A stretch of DNA of 64,000 bases from Lepas anatifera (lineage: Eukaryota > Arthropoda > Thecostraca > Lepadidae): assembly GCA_034440635.1 (NCBI GenBank), contig JAOTON010000972.1, positions 558,001 to 622,000 of the forward strand, written 5' to 3'. The notes below the pieces were generated by a model. The model saw nothing but the letters and a program-made list of their open reading frames with translations. It did no database searches and had not been told where the DNA came from. A program made the translations under genes and the position numbers. Positions 34,301 through 41,415 of this stretch are shown in pieces. The stretch's first letter is position 1; each line of letters starts with the position of its first letter.

Positions 34301-37161
34301 TTTTGTGATCTCTAACTCGGAGATAAGATAGTTTGTTTACAAATCTATACGTGCAATAACTTAACAAAACTGAATGGGCCTGTTCCAATTTTGAAGGGTT
34401 GAACCATAAAAATGTCACAGAAAAATCGTTTCTGACCGATTAAGTAGCTAAATACCTGAACCTCTTATAATTAATACATCCATACAATAAAACATTTCAA
34501 TAGCCTGACAAATCCACCCAAACCCACCAGCTTGACATAAGGTGAGACTTGTAAAGGTGTTTTTTGCGGACCTCACATAATGGGGTCTCTTCAATACTGT
34601 GCGATCTCTTCCGCAACAACTATCAAGGGTAGGGGAGTTCGCCACATCACATACTATCAACGGGATAGTTCACCAGCAGGACCAAGTTAATATGCCGCTA
34701 AACCACGACAATGACCCTGAACTCCTCGTCACCGTCCGCACTCCTGCCCCACCAGAAACCGTCTGATCGTTCGCGTCGGCGACTTCGACCTCAACTACGA
34801 CACGGACGCCCGACACCAGGACGTGCTGGTGGACAGGATCTACCTGCACCCGCAGTACCAGCACCACAGCAAGCACCACGACATCGCGCTGCTGCGACTG
34901 CGGAGGGCCATCCGGCTGACCAGCCTGGTGCGGCCCATCTGCCTGCCGTCCTCCCCCACCGACCTCACCGGCAACTACACCTCCGTCGCCGGCTGGGGCC
35001 ACACCGAGTTCGGTAGGTCCCGCAGGGTGTCTGCCGGGCTGTGAGCACAAACCGGGGATTTCTTATTGTTGGCAAGATGGATATAAGGTTATTTTTTGTT
35101 TGGAAATAAACATCTATCATGTTTTGGAAATAAACATCTATCATGTTTTGAAATAAACTATCATGTTTGTTGGGGTTGATCTTATTAGGTATTATATGTT
35201 TTTTTCAAAACCACTTTTATTTTGTATTCTGCTTTATTTATATTCAAATACACGAAGACCAGTTTGCAAGCAGCCAGATTACAGCATGATTTGTAAGTTT
35301 TTATTTCCATTTACATCGCCCTGTCGGGTTTGAAGTTGCTGACTTTGCTGCTGCTTTGCTCGTCAGGTGGAGAGTCGTCGGCAATCCTGCAGGAAGTTCG
35401 CCTTCCAGTGGTGGACACTGGCAGCTGTGAGGCGCAATATAAAACGCTGGGCGACAATTACGAAGCCGACTTCGCGGGCGGGTTCGGTGATACGAAACTT
35501 TGCGCTCATGATACGACAAACAGCGGCAAGGATGCCTGCCAGGTTCGTATTTCACATCTGACCCTAAAAATTATTGGACTTAGGAGACCAGGCTGCCACA
35601 GTACAACTGGAAACCGTACAAAGCATGGTGTTCACTAAATCGTGCTGTATTGCTTTGAATTCTACTTGCTTATCTGTATATGTTTTAACATCATGTCTTC
35701 CCTGTTTCCTTATCTTTTCAACCGTGAACGTTTTTGGAAGTCGCACTTGGGATTAACGTGCTGTTTCGCTTGTTCTATCCTTTTTATGTGGTTTGCTGTG
35801 GGTACCCAGTTTTTTCTGCACCGTTTGCAGTAGGAAAACGCTTCTGAGCCTTTGAGAAAAATTATATGCGCGTTGATTGGTCATACAATTACCAATCGCA
35901 CCACCAGTGGTCACCAAAGGTCACGGTTTACGAAATTGTTTGTTTATAACTTTCGAACGTGGTAATACAGAGCAATATGTAAATATGGTACTAAAGTGCC
36001 GAGCATGACCTAAGAATTTGAAGGGTTGCAACATGACCCTGAAAGGTCATTATTTGACCTTGACTGGAGGCCAAGGACACTATGTGACCTTTTAAGGTCA
36101 TGCCGCATATTATTGGAATCCTTGGGTCAAGATGAGGACATCGATGGCTTTGTTCTAGGTCTAATGGTTTCCGAGTCATAAAGGAGTTTTCTAAATAGGT
36201 ATAGATCTCACCCATTTTGGCCCTCTGTGACGTCACGGGCCAACGGATATGGTTCAAACTCGGCTTGGAAGTAGAAGACGGTAAGGTGCTTCCAGCGCCG
36301 TTCCATTTTTTCCGTCTGTCATTTGGTTCCCGAGATCGCAAGGGGCGTTGAGAGAGAAAAGAGCCCAGGCGGTGCAGGGTTAAGGTCAGAATCTTGCTAA
36401 GACTACATGGTATGAGGACTTTCAAGTTGAACCCTTTCAATTATCCCGATAGCTATAATGGGGTGACCAAAAACTTGACCCCATCCTAGGTCAAGAATAC
36501 GAAAATTACGAAGAAATTATTGTCTTGTCCAAGACGACAGCAGGTGGTGCTGCATCAGCTGAGGGTGAACTGCTGCCTCCTCCTGAAGGTGGAGAGGGGG
36601 GAGGACGGCCTCTGCGATGCATGCAACGAACCAGAAGACTTGGAACATTACATTATTACCTGCATGAAATATACAGCAGCAAGGCTCATACATTTGGGGC
36701 CCATCCCCCACGCAGCGGTATTGCAGGAGAGACCGGGGGATGTTGAGAGGGGGAATCCGTGCGACCCAGGTCTCCTCCGGGGATCACGTTAATCGGCCTC
36801 GAACGAAAACACCGCATCAGACACACAGAGCAGCTTTTGGTGACCATTTACACTCGTTTTGCGTGTGTTCCAGGGCGACTCTGGTGGTCCGATGACAGTG
36901 CAGGTTTACACCCGTTTTGCGTGTGTTCCAGAGCGATTCTGGTGGTCCGATGACGGTGTAGTACTTACACCTGTTTCGGGTGTGTTTCAGGGCGACTCTG
37001 GCGGTCCGATGACAGTGCAGGACCCTACGTCGGGGCGAGAGGAGCTGGTAGGCATCGTCTCCACGGGAGTGGGCTGTGGACACCCCAGCTTCCCCGGAGT
37101 TTACACCAGAGTTGCCATGTACACCGACTGGATCAAGAAGCATGCATTCGGACGAACGTAA
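16081..37161 (+). CDS. CLIP-domain trypsin-like serine protease gene (7 exons recovered)
   Basis: Exons are 16081-16372, 17479-17730, 24816-25222, 31410-31519, 34756-35012, 35367-35542 and 36991-37161. Their phases (1,1,0,2,1,0) join in frame to 555 codons including stop. The product is a secreted zymogen of the arthropod coagulation/melanisation/Toll-type proteases: a six-Cys CLIP domain, a Pro/Ala/Arg-rich linker, an interdomain 'CG', a long acidic linker, then a protease domain starting at ITGG. The triad is His in 'TAAHC', Asp in 'HDIALLRL' and Ser in 'GDSGGP'. 'DACQGDSGG' puts Asp at the S1 base and Gly-rich pocket walls are present, predicting cleavage after Arg/Lys. The signal peptide exon was not found. 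The activation bond Phe-Ile and the duplicated acceptors at exons 3 and 7 are unusual. CLIP proteases are known from immunity and clotting; this one's exact pathway is not shown. Confidence 0.9.
16373..17478 (+). other. Protease intron 1
   Basis: It contains an open frame at 16,890-17,162 with spaced cysteines ('DYCLIK', 'RHCIKG', 'KHCDAD', 'FGCDT'), which could be a relic or alternative cysteine-knot exon. It lacks the CC pair of a CLIP domain and has no convincing acceptor, so I do not annotate it as coding. A TTAGGTTAGG at about 16,437 is too short to call telomeric. Confidence 0.5.
17479..17730 (+). CDS. Protease exon 2: Pro/Ala/Arg-rich linker
   Basis: The acceptor TTCTCTTTCAG ends at 17,478 and the donor GAAG|GTACGA is at 17,731; entry and exit are both phase 1. 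The 84 residues are low-complexity ('[20 protein letters not shown]', later '[14 protein letters not shown]'), typical of the flexible spacer between CLIP and protease domains. GC-rich codons contrast with the AT-rich flanking introns, which supports coding status. Confidence 0.85.
18028..18865 (+). repeat. 34-bp minisatellite, about 25 units
   Basis: Units run GGTTAAACAGGCACAGTCGG plus 14 bases (GGAGTGAAGTGGCT). Two sub-types (ending 'gtggct' or 'gtatcg') alternate in the second half, suggesting higher-order expansion. It lies in protease intron 2. Confidence 0.95.
18882..18948 (+). repeat. Degenerate tRNA-like (SINE head?) sequence
   Basis: A box-A-like TGGCGTACTGG is followed about 32 bases later by a box-B-like GGGTTTAAGTCCC. 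Acceptor-stem pairing is not convincing, so it is more likely a tRNA-derived SINE fragment than a tRNA gene. Confidence 0.35.
18949..19453. other. Intron 2 sequence, nothing recognised
   Basis: No exon, RNA or repeat structure could be supported. Confidence 0.5.
19454..19753. repeat. 300-bp foldback (long inverted repeat)
   Basis: Two arms of about 145 bp are complementary around a centre at 19,616. The core 19,603-19,629 is a perfect 12-bp stem (CCAGACCTCGAA) with a 3-base loop. Outward, pairs include 'aggtcaaat.acaaatt' with 'aatttgt.atttgacct', 'cagccctcc' with 'ggagggctg', 'tagatta' with 'taatcta', 'cctgg' with 'ccagg', and 'ttgacaat' with 'attgtcaa'. One arm has about 21 extra bases. 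Such foldbacks arise from foldback transposons or inverted duplication and, if transcribed within the intron, would give long double-stranded RNA. Confidence 0.75.
19754..20064. other. Intron 2 sequence with an unassigned frame
   Basis: A 129-codon plus-strand frame (19,656-20,045) overlaps the foldback's right arm. It is Lys/Gln/Asn-rich and matches no domain I know; its composition follows the A-rich strand, so it is probably chance. Confidence 0.4.
20065..20250 (-). mobile_element. tRNA-derived SINE candidate
   Basis: On the minus strand a tRNA-like head (box A near 'tggccacagtcgga', box B 'GGGTTCAGGTCCC' near 20,180) is followed by a unique body. The body ends 'cgtcgttaaataccaacaa', like the LINE-derived 3' tails of many SINEs. 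Only one copy is in the window, so family status is inferred. Confidence 0.5.
20251..23229. other. Intron 2 sequence, no supported exon
   Basis: Long frames at 22,514-23,064 exist on both strands but neither shows a domain or codon pattern that distinguishes it. Phase analysis gives no room for another protease exon here: exon 2 joins directly to exon 3 as Glu-Asp-Cys-Gly. Confidence 0.5.
23230..23608 (+). repeat. 22-bp minisatellite, about 17 units
   Basis: Repeats of GATTGAAAGGGCGACATCCC plus 2 bases, degenerate at the left end. Because 22 is not a multiple of three, frames through it cycle and produce the long artefactual minus-strand frames. Confidence 0.9.
23609..24663. other. Intron 2 sequence, nothing recognised
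   Basis: No exon, RNA or element supported. Two short phrases ('caaacccaacactcacacattttg' type) are locally duplicated at 23,750-23,830. Confidence 0.5.
24664..24822 (+). repeat. 39-bp tandem repeat made of duplicated splice acceptors
   Basis: Four units each end in a pyrimidine-rich CTCCCCAG or CTCTCCAG followed by ACTGC, the exact start of exon 3. The first three units are 39 bp and the last 38 bp, so the last acceptor (AG at 24,814-24,815) keeps exon 3 in frame whereas splicing at an upstream unit would shift it. Confidence 0.85.
24816..25222 (+). CDS. Protease exon 3: interdomain Cys, acidic linker, activation site
   Basis: The exon starts after AG 24,815 giving 'DCGLISPEL' (the Cys that usually tethers the light chain), and ends at I|GTGAGT (25,223), phase 0. 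Between them is a long linker of about 110 residues, including a basic run of five Arg, a Tyr/Glu/Asp/Pro-rich segment (24,940-25,010) and a region near 25,080. The protease domain then begins '[19 protein letters not shown]'. In most CLIP proteases the bond is Arg/Lys-Ile and the linker is short; here P1 is Phe. Limulus factor C has a known Phe-Ile activation bond, so the zymogen may be opened by a chymotrypsin-like activity. Confidence 0.9.
25223..25664. other. Intron 3, left part, nothing recognised
   Basis: Plain AT-rich intron between exon 3 and the MITE. Confidence 0.5.
25669..26645 (+). mobile_element. piggyBac-like MITE, family B copy 1, 977 bp
   Basis: It is flanked on both sides by TTAA (25,665-25,668; 26,646-26,649), the target site of piggyBac-superfamily elements. 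Terminal inverted repeats are imperfect: CACCTGCCCCGGTGGG on the left against CCCTCGCCCCGGTGGG on the right. There is no coding capacity. The interior shares long blocks with copies at 40.5, 37.8 (reverse) and 54.3 kb (reverse), including 'ctggtgacctgacctgag' and a terminal 'cgccggcg..tccgcgcc' hairpin. It sits in protease intron 3. Confidence 0.8.
26650..28454. other. Intron 3 sequence, nothing recognised
   Basis: A short tandem of 'gtgagatttgcggct' occurs at 27,345-27,380. No exon or element supported. Confidence 0.5.
28455..28720 (+). repeat. Degenerate GGCCCC/AGCTG minisatellite, locus 1
   Basis: Units of about 20-30 bp with the core 'gggcccc.ttagctggtctg'. The same degenerate family recurs at 50,200-50,602 and 51,849-52,170, so it is dispersed as a unit. 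Confidence 0.6.
28721..29499. other. Intron 3 sequence, nothing recognised
   Basis: A C-rich patch at 28,890-28,950 and otherwise AT-rich DNA; no gene supported. Confidence 0.5.
29500..30440 (-). pseudogene. Decayed Jockey/CR1-like reverse transcriptase
   Basis: Read on the minus strand across several frames, fragments follow RT order. '[14 protein letters not shown]', '[11 protein letters not shown]', 'ANVKPVF' and '[11 protein letters not shown]' come at 30,390-30,130, then '[20 protein letters not shown]' and motif B '[13 protein letters not shown]' at 29,870-29,770. A jump follows to the C-terminal '[19 protein letters not shown]' at about 29,730-29,680. The catalytic YADD motif is missing, apparently deleted, and stops and frame changes are numerous. 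It is an old dead insertion in intron 3. Confidence 0.75.
30515..31335 (+). repeat. 24-bp minisatellite, about 34 units
   Basis: The unit is GGTCAATGGCCGGCAGTGTG plus TGAC. Because 24 is a multiple of three, it is open in several frames; a plus-strand frame encodes eight-residue repeats 'VTVNGRQC' and a minus frame 'HTLPAIDR'. The array ends about 75 bp before protease exon 4, so its length sets the distance between that acceptor and the intron body. I regard the frames as non-coding. Confidence 0.95.
31410..31519 (+). CDS. Protease exon 4: catalytic histidine
   Basis: The acceptor GCAACAG ends at 31,409 and the donor is AA|GTGAGT at 31,520; phases 0 in and 2 out. It encodes '[20 protein letters not shown]' and then '[16 protein letters not shown]', the beta strand, the 42-58 disulfide cysteines (FCGG, AHC) and catalytic His. 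It joins 'GRWPWI' of exon 3 with standard chymotrypsin-fold spacing. Confidence 0.93.
31520..33589. other. Intron 4, left part
   Basis: A short plus-strand stretch near 32,480-32,560 ('[10 protein letters not shown]') is reminiscent of the RT 'QFGFR' motif but too short to call. Nothing else was recognised. Confidence 0.45.
33590..33835 (+). promoter_or_regulatory. CpG-rich promoter-like patch
   Basis: An isolated very GC/CpG-rich segment in an AT-rich intron has GGATATAAG at about 33,627-33,635 and an initiator-like GTCAGCA about 20-25 bp downstream. An ATG at 33,666 opens a 51-codon Arg/Ala-rich frame. This arrangement resembles a core promoter, possibly for an alternative or non-coding transcript. 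No conserved protein is encoded. Confidence 0.35.
33836..34755. other. Intron 4, right part
   Basis: Contains a local imperfect duplication of 'cctgtcccattcc..ccctt.ccgtgatt' at 34,108-34,195. No exon supported before 34,756. Confidence 0.5.
34756..35012 (+). CDS. Protease exon 5: catalytic aspartate
   Basis: The acceptor TGCCCCACCAG ends at 34,755 and the donor is G|GTAGGT at 35,013; phases 2 in and 1 out. It encodes '[14 protein letters not shown]', '[11 protein letters not shown]', '[13 protein letters not shown]' (catalytic Asp), 'VRPICLPSS' (Cys pairing with the light chain) and '[11 protein letters not shown]'. All are hallmark blocks of CLIP-protease catalytic domains at normal spacing. 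It is strongly GC-rich relative to the flanking intron. Confidence 0.95.
35013..35366 (+). other. Intron 5 with a 25-bp tandem repeat
   Basis: The intron contains 'gaaataaacatctatcatg' repeated about 2.5 times at 35,103-35,166; the rest is AT-rich and ends in a pyrimidine tract and CAG at 35,366. Confidence 0.7.
35367..35542 (+). CDS. Protease exon 6: S1 pocket region
   Basis: Acceptor CTCGTCAG at 35,366, donor CCAG|GTTCGT at 35,543; phase 1 in, 0 out. It encodes '[15 protein letters not shown]', '[10 protein letters not shown]', 'TKLCAHD' and 'GKDACQ'. The Asp three residues before the exon end sits at the base of the S1 pocket (trypsin-like). The exon stops exactly before GDSGGP, so which acceptor is used downstream decides whether the catalytic serine is normal, duplicated or followed by a stop. 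Confidence 0.95.
35543..35929. other. Intron 6, left part, nothing recognised
   Basis: No exon or repeat supported. Confidence 0.5.
35930..36390 (+). repeat. Dispersed repeat family A, copy 2
   Basis: Same orientation and block order as copy 1 at 14.1-14.6 kb, including 'cattttggccc..tgtgacgtcacgg' and 'agaagacggtaagg'. The right end 'gagcccaggcggtgcagggttaa' is complementary in type to a TTAA-CCCTGCACCGCC terminus, hinting at a TTAA-targeting MITE; the left end is unclear. Confidence 0.65.
36500..36730 (+). pseudogene. Non-LTR retrotransposon C-terminal fragment
   Basis: The frame reads '[13 protein letters not shown]' then '[22 protein letters not shown]'. This is the C-terminal CxxC...HxxxxC knuckle following the RT/RNase H region of Jockey-type elements. 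It is an isolated fragment of about 65 residues in protease intron 6, just upstream of the triplicated acceptor. Confidence 0.65.
36847..37020 (+). repeat. Triplicated splice acceptor plus GDSGGP exon start
   Basis: Three tandem units (36,847-36,904, 36,905-36,963, 36,964-37,020; 58 and 59 bp apart) each contain a pyrimidine tract, a TTCCAG or TTTCAG acceptor and the first 30 bases of exon 7. The first and third encode [10 protein letters not shown]. The second encodes SDSGGPMTV then TAG. Confidence 0.95.
36991..37161 (+). CDS. Protease exon 7: catalytic serine and C-terminus
   Basis: The acceptor GTGTGTTTCAG ends at 36,990; phase 0. It encodes '[10 protein letters not shown]', '[20 protein letters not shown]', '[15 protein letters not shown]' and stops at TAA 37,159-37,161. 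The Gly residues lining the S1 pocket and the PGVYTRV block are intact, as is the Cys191-220 pair. Using the first upstream acceptor (36,873) instead would insert 39 in-frame residues and a second GDSGGP; the middle one (36,931) would truncate after nine residues. Confidence 0.95.
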   Translation, partial: GDSGGPMTVQDPTSGREELVGIVSTGVGCGHPSFPGVYTRVAMYTDWIKKHAFGRT

Positions 37162-37301
37162 CTCAGTCACAGCGTAAATACAGTTATTAACTCTGTCCAG
37201 TGGCCGTGCGTTCGGCCCCAGAACAGGTACACCTATTAACTTTATACAATCAGTATGAGCAATGCCTTGATTCAATCAGCATGGCCTATGTGTAATTGTG
37301 G

Positions 37302-37307
37302 AATAAA
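37302..37307 (+). terminator. Polyadenylation signal AATAAA
   Basis: Canonical AATAAA about 140 bp after the protease stop codon, followed by a GT-rich 'ctagtgttttatg'. It fits the 3' end of the protease transcript near 37,325. Confidence 0.75.
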
Positions 37308-37325
37308 CTAGTGTTTTATGTCAAT

Positions 37326-37817
37326 CTCAAAGTCTTTTCTTCGAAGAAACCGGGATGCAAAGTGCTTTATTTACTTTCCATTAAATTGTTTCAAATGATA
37401 ATCCTCCGATTCCCATCTATTGGGGGCCAATCAAAGGACCAAACGCGGCTTCGAATACGAGCTTAAACACACACGTACACTGGATCAATTTTACAGGCGA
37501 AATACTTTTGTTCTATGTTTGCCTTGAGTAGGTAGGTACAATATGCGTGTCAGAGGAGGAAGGTCGAAACTCACGCAGAACTCGGACGGTGCAGCCGCTT
37601 TCTCGCAATATTTAGCCCATTGCTATTTGCGGGGTCCGATTGGACCCCCTCCCTCATTTTTTCGCGAATGATTCTGAGCCGATTCGAATGAGAAGCACGT
37701 TGCTCTGCAGACCTCTACGGTGATCAATTTTAGAACGTACAACCAAAAATTGAAGTCATGTCAGGTTAACGAGTTATGACGTCATTTCTGAATCCATTTA
37801 AGGCTATTTTGTTTTTC
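37326..37817. other. Downstream intergenic, hairpin at 37,631-37,648
   Basis: GGGGTCCGATTGGACCCC is a perfect 7-bp-armed hairpin. The same 'ggggtc.gattggaccc' motif occurs at the left end of repeat family A (14,074), so this may be a family A terminus fragment. No gene. Confidence 0.5.
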
Positions 37818-37821
37818 TTAA

Positions 37822-38641
37822 CATGCGCATTGACGGGGGGCGTGTACCCGCCCCCTCGGGTTTTTCAGAGATAGCATAAAACGACGGCGCGTAGCGCCAC
37901 CGTACGTGGCATGCGTTTTCTCTCATCATTTTTACAGCTTTTGTCAAAATTTACAGGTTAGGTCATCTCAGGTCAGGTCACCAGTACAGGTTAAGTGACA
38001 CGACCTAAAAAAAGTTTAAGATAGCATAAGTCGGAACAACGTGATCTTATCCGATTGAAAATTATATCACATGATGAGACTTCCCAGTTCTCTAATATAT
38101 GTTCCGGTATTTTTGATATCGATGACCTAAGGTCAGGTACGAACCATGATGACCTGTCCATTAAAAATACATTGGAAAAATTGTTTTAAATGAATTACTT
38201 AGTAACGGAAGGTGATAAAGCGTTTATTGTAACTGCATTATATTTTTCTTGTCTTTGCGGTTCTAATGGTATGAATTTTACCTAATTTGATCTTGACCTG
38301 ACCTCAGGTCAGGTCATATCACATATCATTCGATGCGGTTTGCTGCGAGGATTTATACAGTTTAAATAGTTTTGCTCTATCTTCACTTGTTCCCATGCAA
38401 TGGCCGAAAACCTTCATTTACATGTTATACCTATGACGGCATGTTTTGACCTCTAGTGACCTTAAATATGACCTGACAAAAAATGGTTCAAATATTTTCG
38501 ATGGAGAAGTGAATGGGCTACGCAACGCTGTTTACCATTTTTCGCTACCTAGCATGGTTCTCGAGATCTTAGGGGGAGGGGGGCGGGTACCCGCCACCCC
38601 CGTCAAAGCGAAGGTGGCTCAGACCGTCGTCAAAGTGCGTG
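37822..38641 (-). mobile_element. piggyBac-like MITE, family B copy 3, 820 bp
   Basis: TTAA on both sides (37,818-37,821; 38,642-38,645). TIRs are CATGCGCATTGACG against CACGCACTTTGACG. The reverse orientation carries the family interior including the GCGCGTAGCGCC-type hairpin near 37,890. At 38,294-38,316 it has a perfect palindrome with 11-bp arms TGACCTGACCT around one C. Confidence 0.75.
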
Positions 38642-38645
38642 TTAA

Positions 38646-39574
38646 GTGAGGATGACAAAACCAGGGTATAACTCGGCTTCCAGAAGAGTTTCCAAACATC
38701 ATTTGAAAGTTCTTGAAACGAAAAAATCTGCATGCTATCATCCATTCTGAGTTTAGGTCAATATCAAGGTCACCAGAGGTGAAAAAATGACCCCAAATCT
38801 ATTTCCTTTGGCGCAGGCCTTTTTAAATCCAAAGACCAATAGGCTTTGTGTATAAAAACCAAGCCAAGACCTTCAAACTGCGGAGCCGCAAGCGAGCGGA
38901 CGAGGTAAAAGCAGCCCCTGATGCCTGACATCATCTGACGCTGACATCATTGTCGCAACGCCAGAGGCGTTTTATAGCTTGAGCCTATGGGGAAGCTGGG
39001 TGCTTTTGAGCGGCCGGAGAAAGAGAACTACGAAATTGAGTTCGTTGAAAGTGAGTCCGAGCTCTTGAAATGTTCTATATAAAACACATAAGCTTTTTAC
39101 CGTCAGACAACTGTAAAAAACCTTCAGAGCTAGAACCAACCTGTTGTTCAAATAACCGTAGGTGAAAGGTGAATAATATTTTTTTTCGGCTAAAAATTAT
39201 GTAACCTGATTGAAATGTTTTTCATCATCTTCCCTAATGCATATATGGATTTTAAAACCAGTTGAGTGCAAACCACTTTTCTACCCACACAATTTAGTTC
39301 GTAGCTGTTGCTGCCTCAACGGCACTGTCGCCTACTTCAGTCTTCCATTTTCGCTGTTCGACTAAAATCAGCCAAAGGCCGCCAACTCTTTTAACACTGC
39401 CCAAATATGGGAACTCCATGCAGAGCCCAGAAGCGGCGTTTTTGTAGTGCTGCGGTTCAGCCGGTGGCTGAGCACCGGGGCCGCTAACAAGCGCGCCGTA
39501 AATCCAATCGGCGTGGCCGGATTGGCCCTGACGGCGTGCTCGTCACCGCCCGGCGCACTGTCCCCGCGCATTAA
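38646..39574. other. Intergenic, CpG-rich patch at 39,440-39,720
   Basis: Mostly repeat-like; no gene supported in this stretch itself. The CpG-rich patch continues into the next entry. Confidence 0.4.
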
Positions 39575-39829
39575 CTATTCTCCACCAGGACGCGGCGCAC
39601 GTTCAGAGCCGTTCTCAGCAGCTGCATGTACACAGCAGCAGCCAGCAGGGCCACTGAGCAGGGTCAGGGCAGACGACGAGAGCTTGGCCAGCTCGCTGTC
39701 CGCGCCCCACCAACTCTGACGACGCACGCTTCGATGGTTGCCCACGAACCTCTCGGCTGCTTTTTCAGCACCGTTGGCGTCGAAACAATACTTTTCTAAC
39801 AGTTCTACTGCCTGTTGATATTTTTCCAA
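39575..39829 (-). pseudogene. Possible transposon-type helix-turn-helix fragment
   Basis: An 84-codon minus-strand frame starts 'MEKYQQAVELLEKYC' and continues 'NGAEKAAERFVGNHRSVRR', which resembles the amphipathic HTH (DUF4817-like) found near transposase termini. The second half is low-complexity. The assignment rests on pattern only; it could also be chance in CpG-rich DNA. Confidence 0.25.
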
Positions 39830-40460
39830 TTCCTTAAAAGGATTAAAAGATGTAAAATGATTGCGTTTAAAGGCAATGCGACACTTTTATGGTATTTGAA
39901 CCGCGACATCAGCAGAGGTGACATTGGGGGTGGGCACAATAAACAATGTTTACCTTCCTAGACTTCCCTGCAGAATCAAGCGTTGCACAAATCTATTGCA
40001 GCGAAAAATAAGAATGACTAACGTGTCGAAAATCCCGCAAAAACTCTACCAATTATTCTTGTAGGAAAAGTGTTCCAGTTTTTGTTAAGAGATGCCGAAG
40101 AAAAGAGTGGATAGAACTGTGTAGTGTTTTATTGTTGCAAATACCACGCCAAATAATTATCTTATTTATTACCCCTCCATACATCCATGAAGTTAGCGAC
40201 GTATTCGTTGCATTCAGTGATGTATTCGACAAAATAGGTGACCCTTCCGATTACACTCACATCATAGTTTCTCTATAGCCCTAGTATCTCACCACCACGG
40301 CGTTTATAGGGCACAATCACCTCCCAGATCCCTATTCCCCTATGCAGTTGCGAAAACGTTAAACCAAATAATCCACTGATACACACACGCTGAAATCCTC
40401 AGAAGACCAAGCTGATAAACTTAAGGTAACCAAGCCTAAAATAAAATTGGCGTCTCTTAT
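39830..40460. other. Intergenic, nothing recognised
   Basis: AT-rich DNA without a gene. Confidence 0.5.
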
Positions 40461-41415
40461 CCCGCGCCCCGGTGGGCCTCTGAGCCACATTTGCCCTGGT
40501 AGGGGGGTTGTTTGAACACCCCCTCGAACTCGGCCCCTATTCGGGATAGCGAAAAAAAACGCGAAGGCTGGTGGATAGGTCATACAAATTCATGACGAAC
40601 TATATCAGTCACTTTTTGGCTCAAGCCAATATTGAAGTCATGACAGGTTAAAGAAGATAACATTTTGAGTCGAGTTTTTGGGCTCTAGCGTCTGCCAGAT
40701 TTGAGTTAGAATCCTTTTGTATGCACCTTTCGCTACCTCACATCACGGAGAATCGAATGGTATATAATATGACCATACTAGGTCAACGTACAAAATTGAC
40801 CTGACCTCAGGTCAGGCCAAGGTCAGTTTTTAAGCATGTGTAGTCAATAGGCATATCAATCGACTCGCAATAGCAATCCAAACGCAATGGTATCAAAATA
40901 AAAGTTGTATCATTATTTCATGCAAAGTTATTGACCTAAGGCTGAAAACTGCTTAAATAGCCCTAGATGACCTCTCAGAGGTCACAGGTCAAAAATTACA
41001 GCATGAACCTGGAACGGGGCCCAGGATACTACGATTTGTAGAATATGAAGGTATTCTCAGCTGTATGTATGTACACAAATACAACCCAATTTCCGTTTTT
41101 TCCATGTATTTCCAATGGAGGGGTCATGATCCGTACTTGACCTTAGATCATCGATAGAAAGTCCTGGATAAATTTTGTAGCACTCGGTGAGCCCATTGTG
41201 CCGTATAAGTTTCAATCCGATAGATTCTCCCATTTCTTACTTATGCCACCTTAAACATTTTTTCGAGGTGAGGTCACTTCACCTACACTGGTGACCTGAC
41301 CTGAGATGACCCAGCCTTAAAATTTTGGGGAAACTTATAAATTGATCAAGGATTAGGTGTGCCAAGCACGCCGGCGTTTCGCGCCGATCCTTTCGATGCT
41401 GGCGCCACCCGGTCT
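40461..41415 (+). mobile_element. piggyBac-like MITE, family B copy 2
   Basis: Block-by-block match to copy 1 from 'gccccggtgggcctc.gagcca' to 'cgccggcg.ttcgcgcc'. The left target TTAA has decayed to TTAT and the right end is not precise. It carries the 23-bp AGGTCA-type palindrome with one mismatch at 40,797-40,819 and an additional AGGTCA just downstream. Confidence 0.7.

Noticed and set aside
36817..37275. 152-codon minus-strand frame
   Set aside because: Antisense shadow of the triplicated protease exon start.
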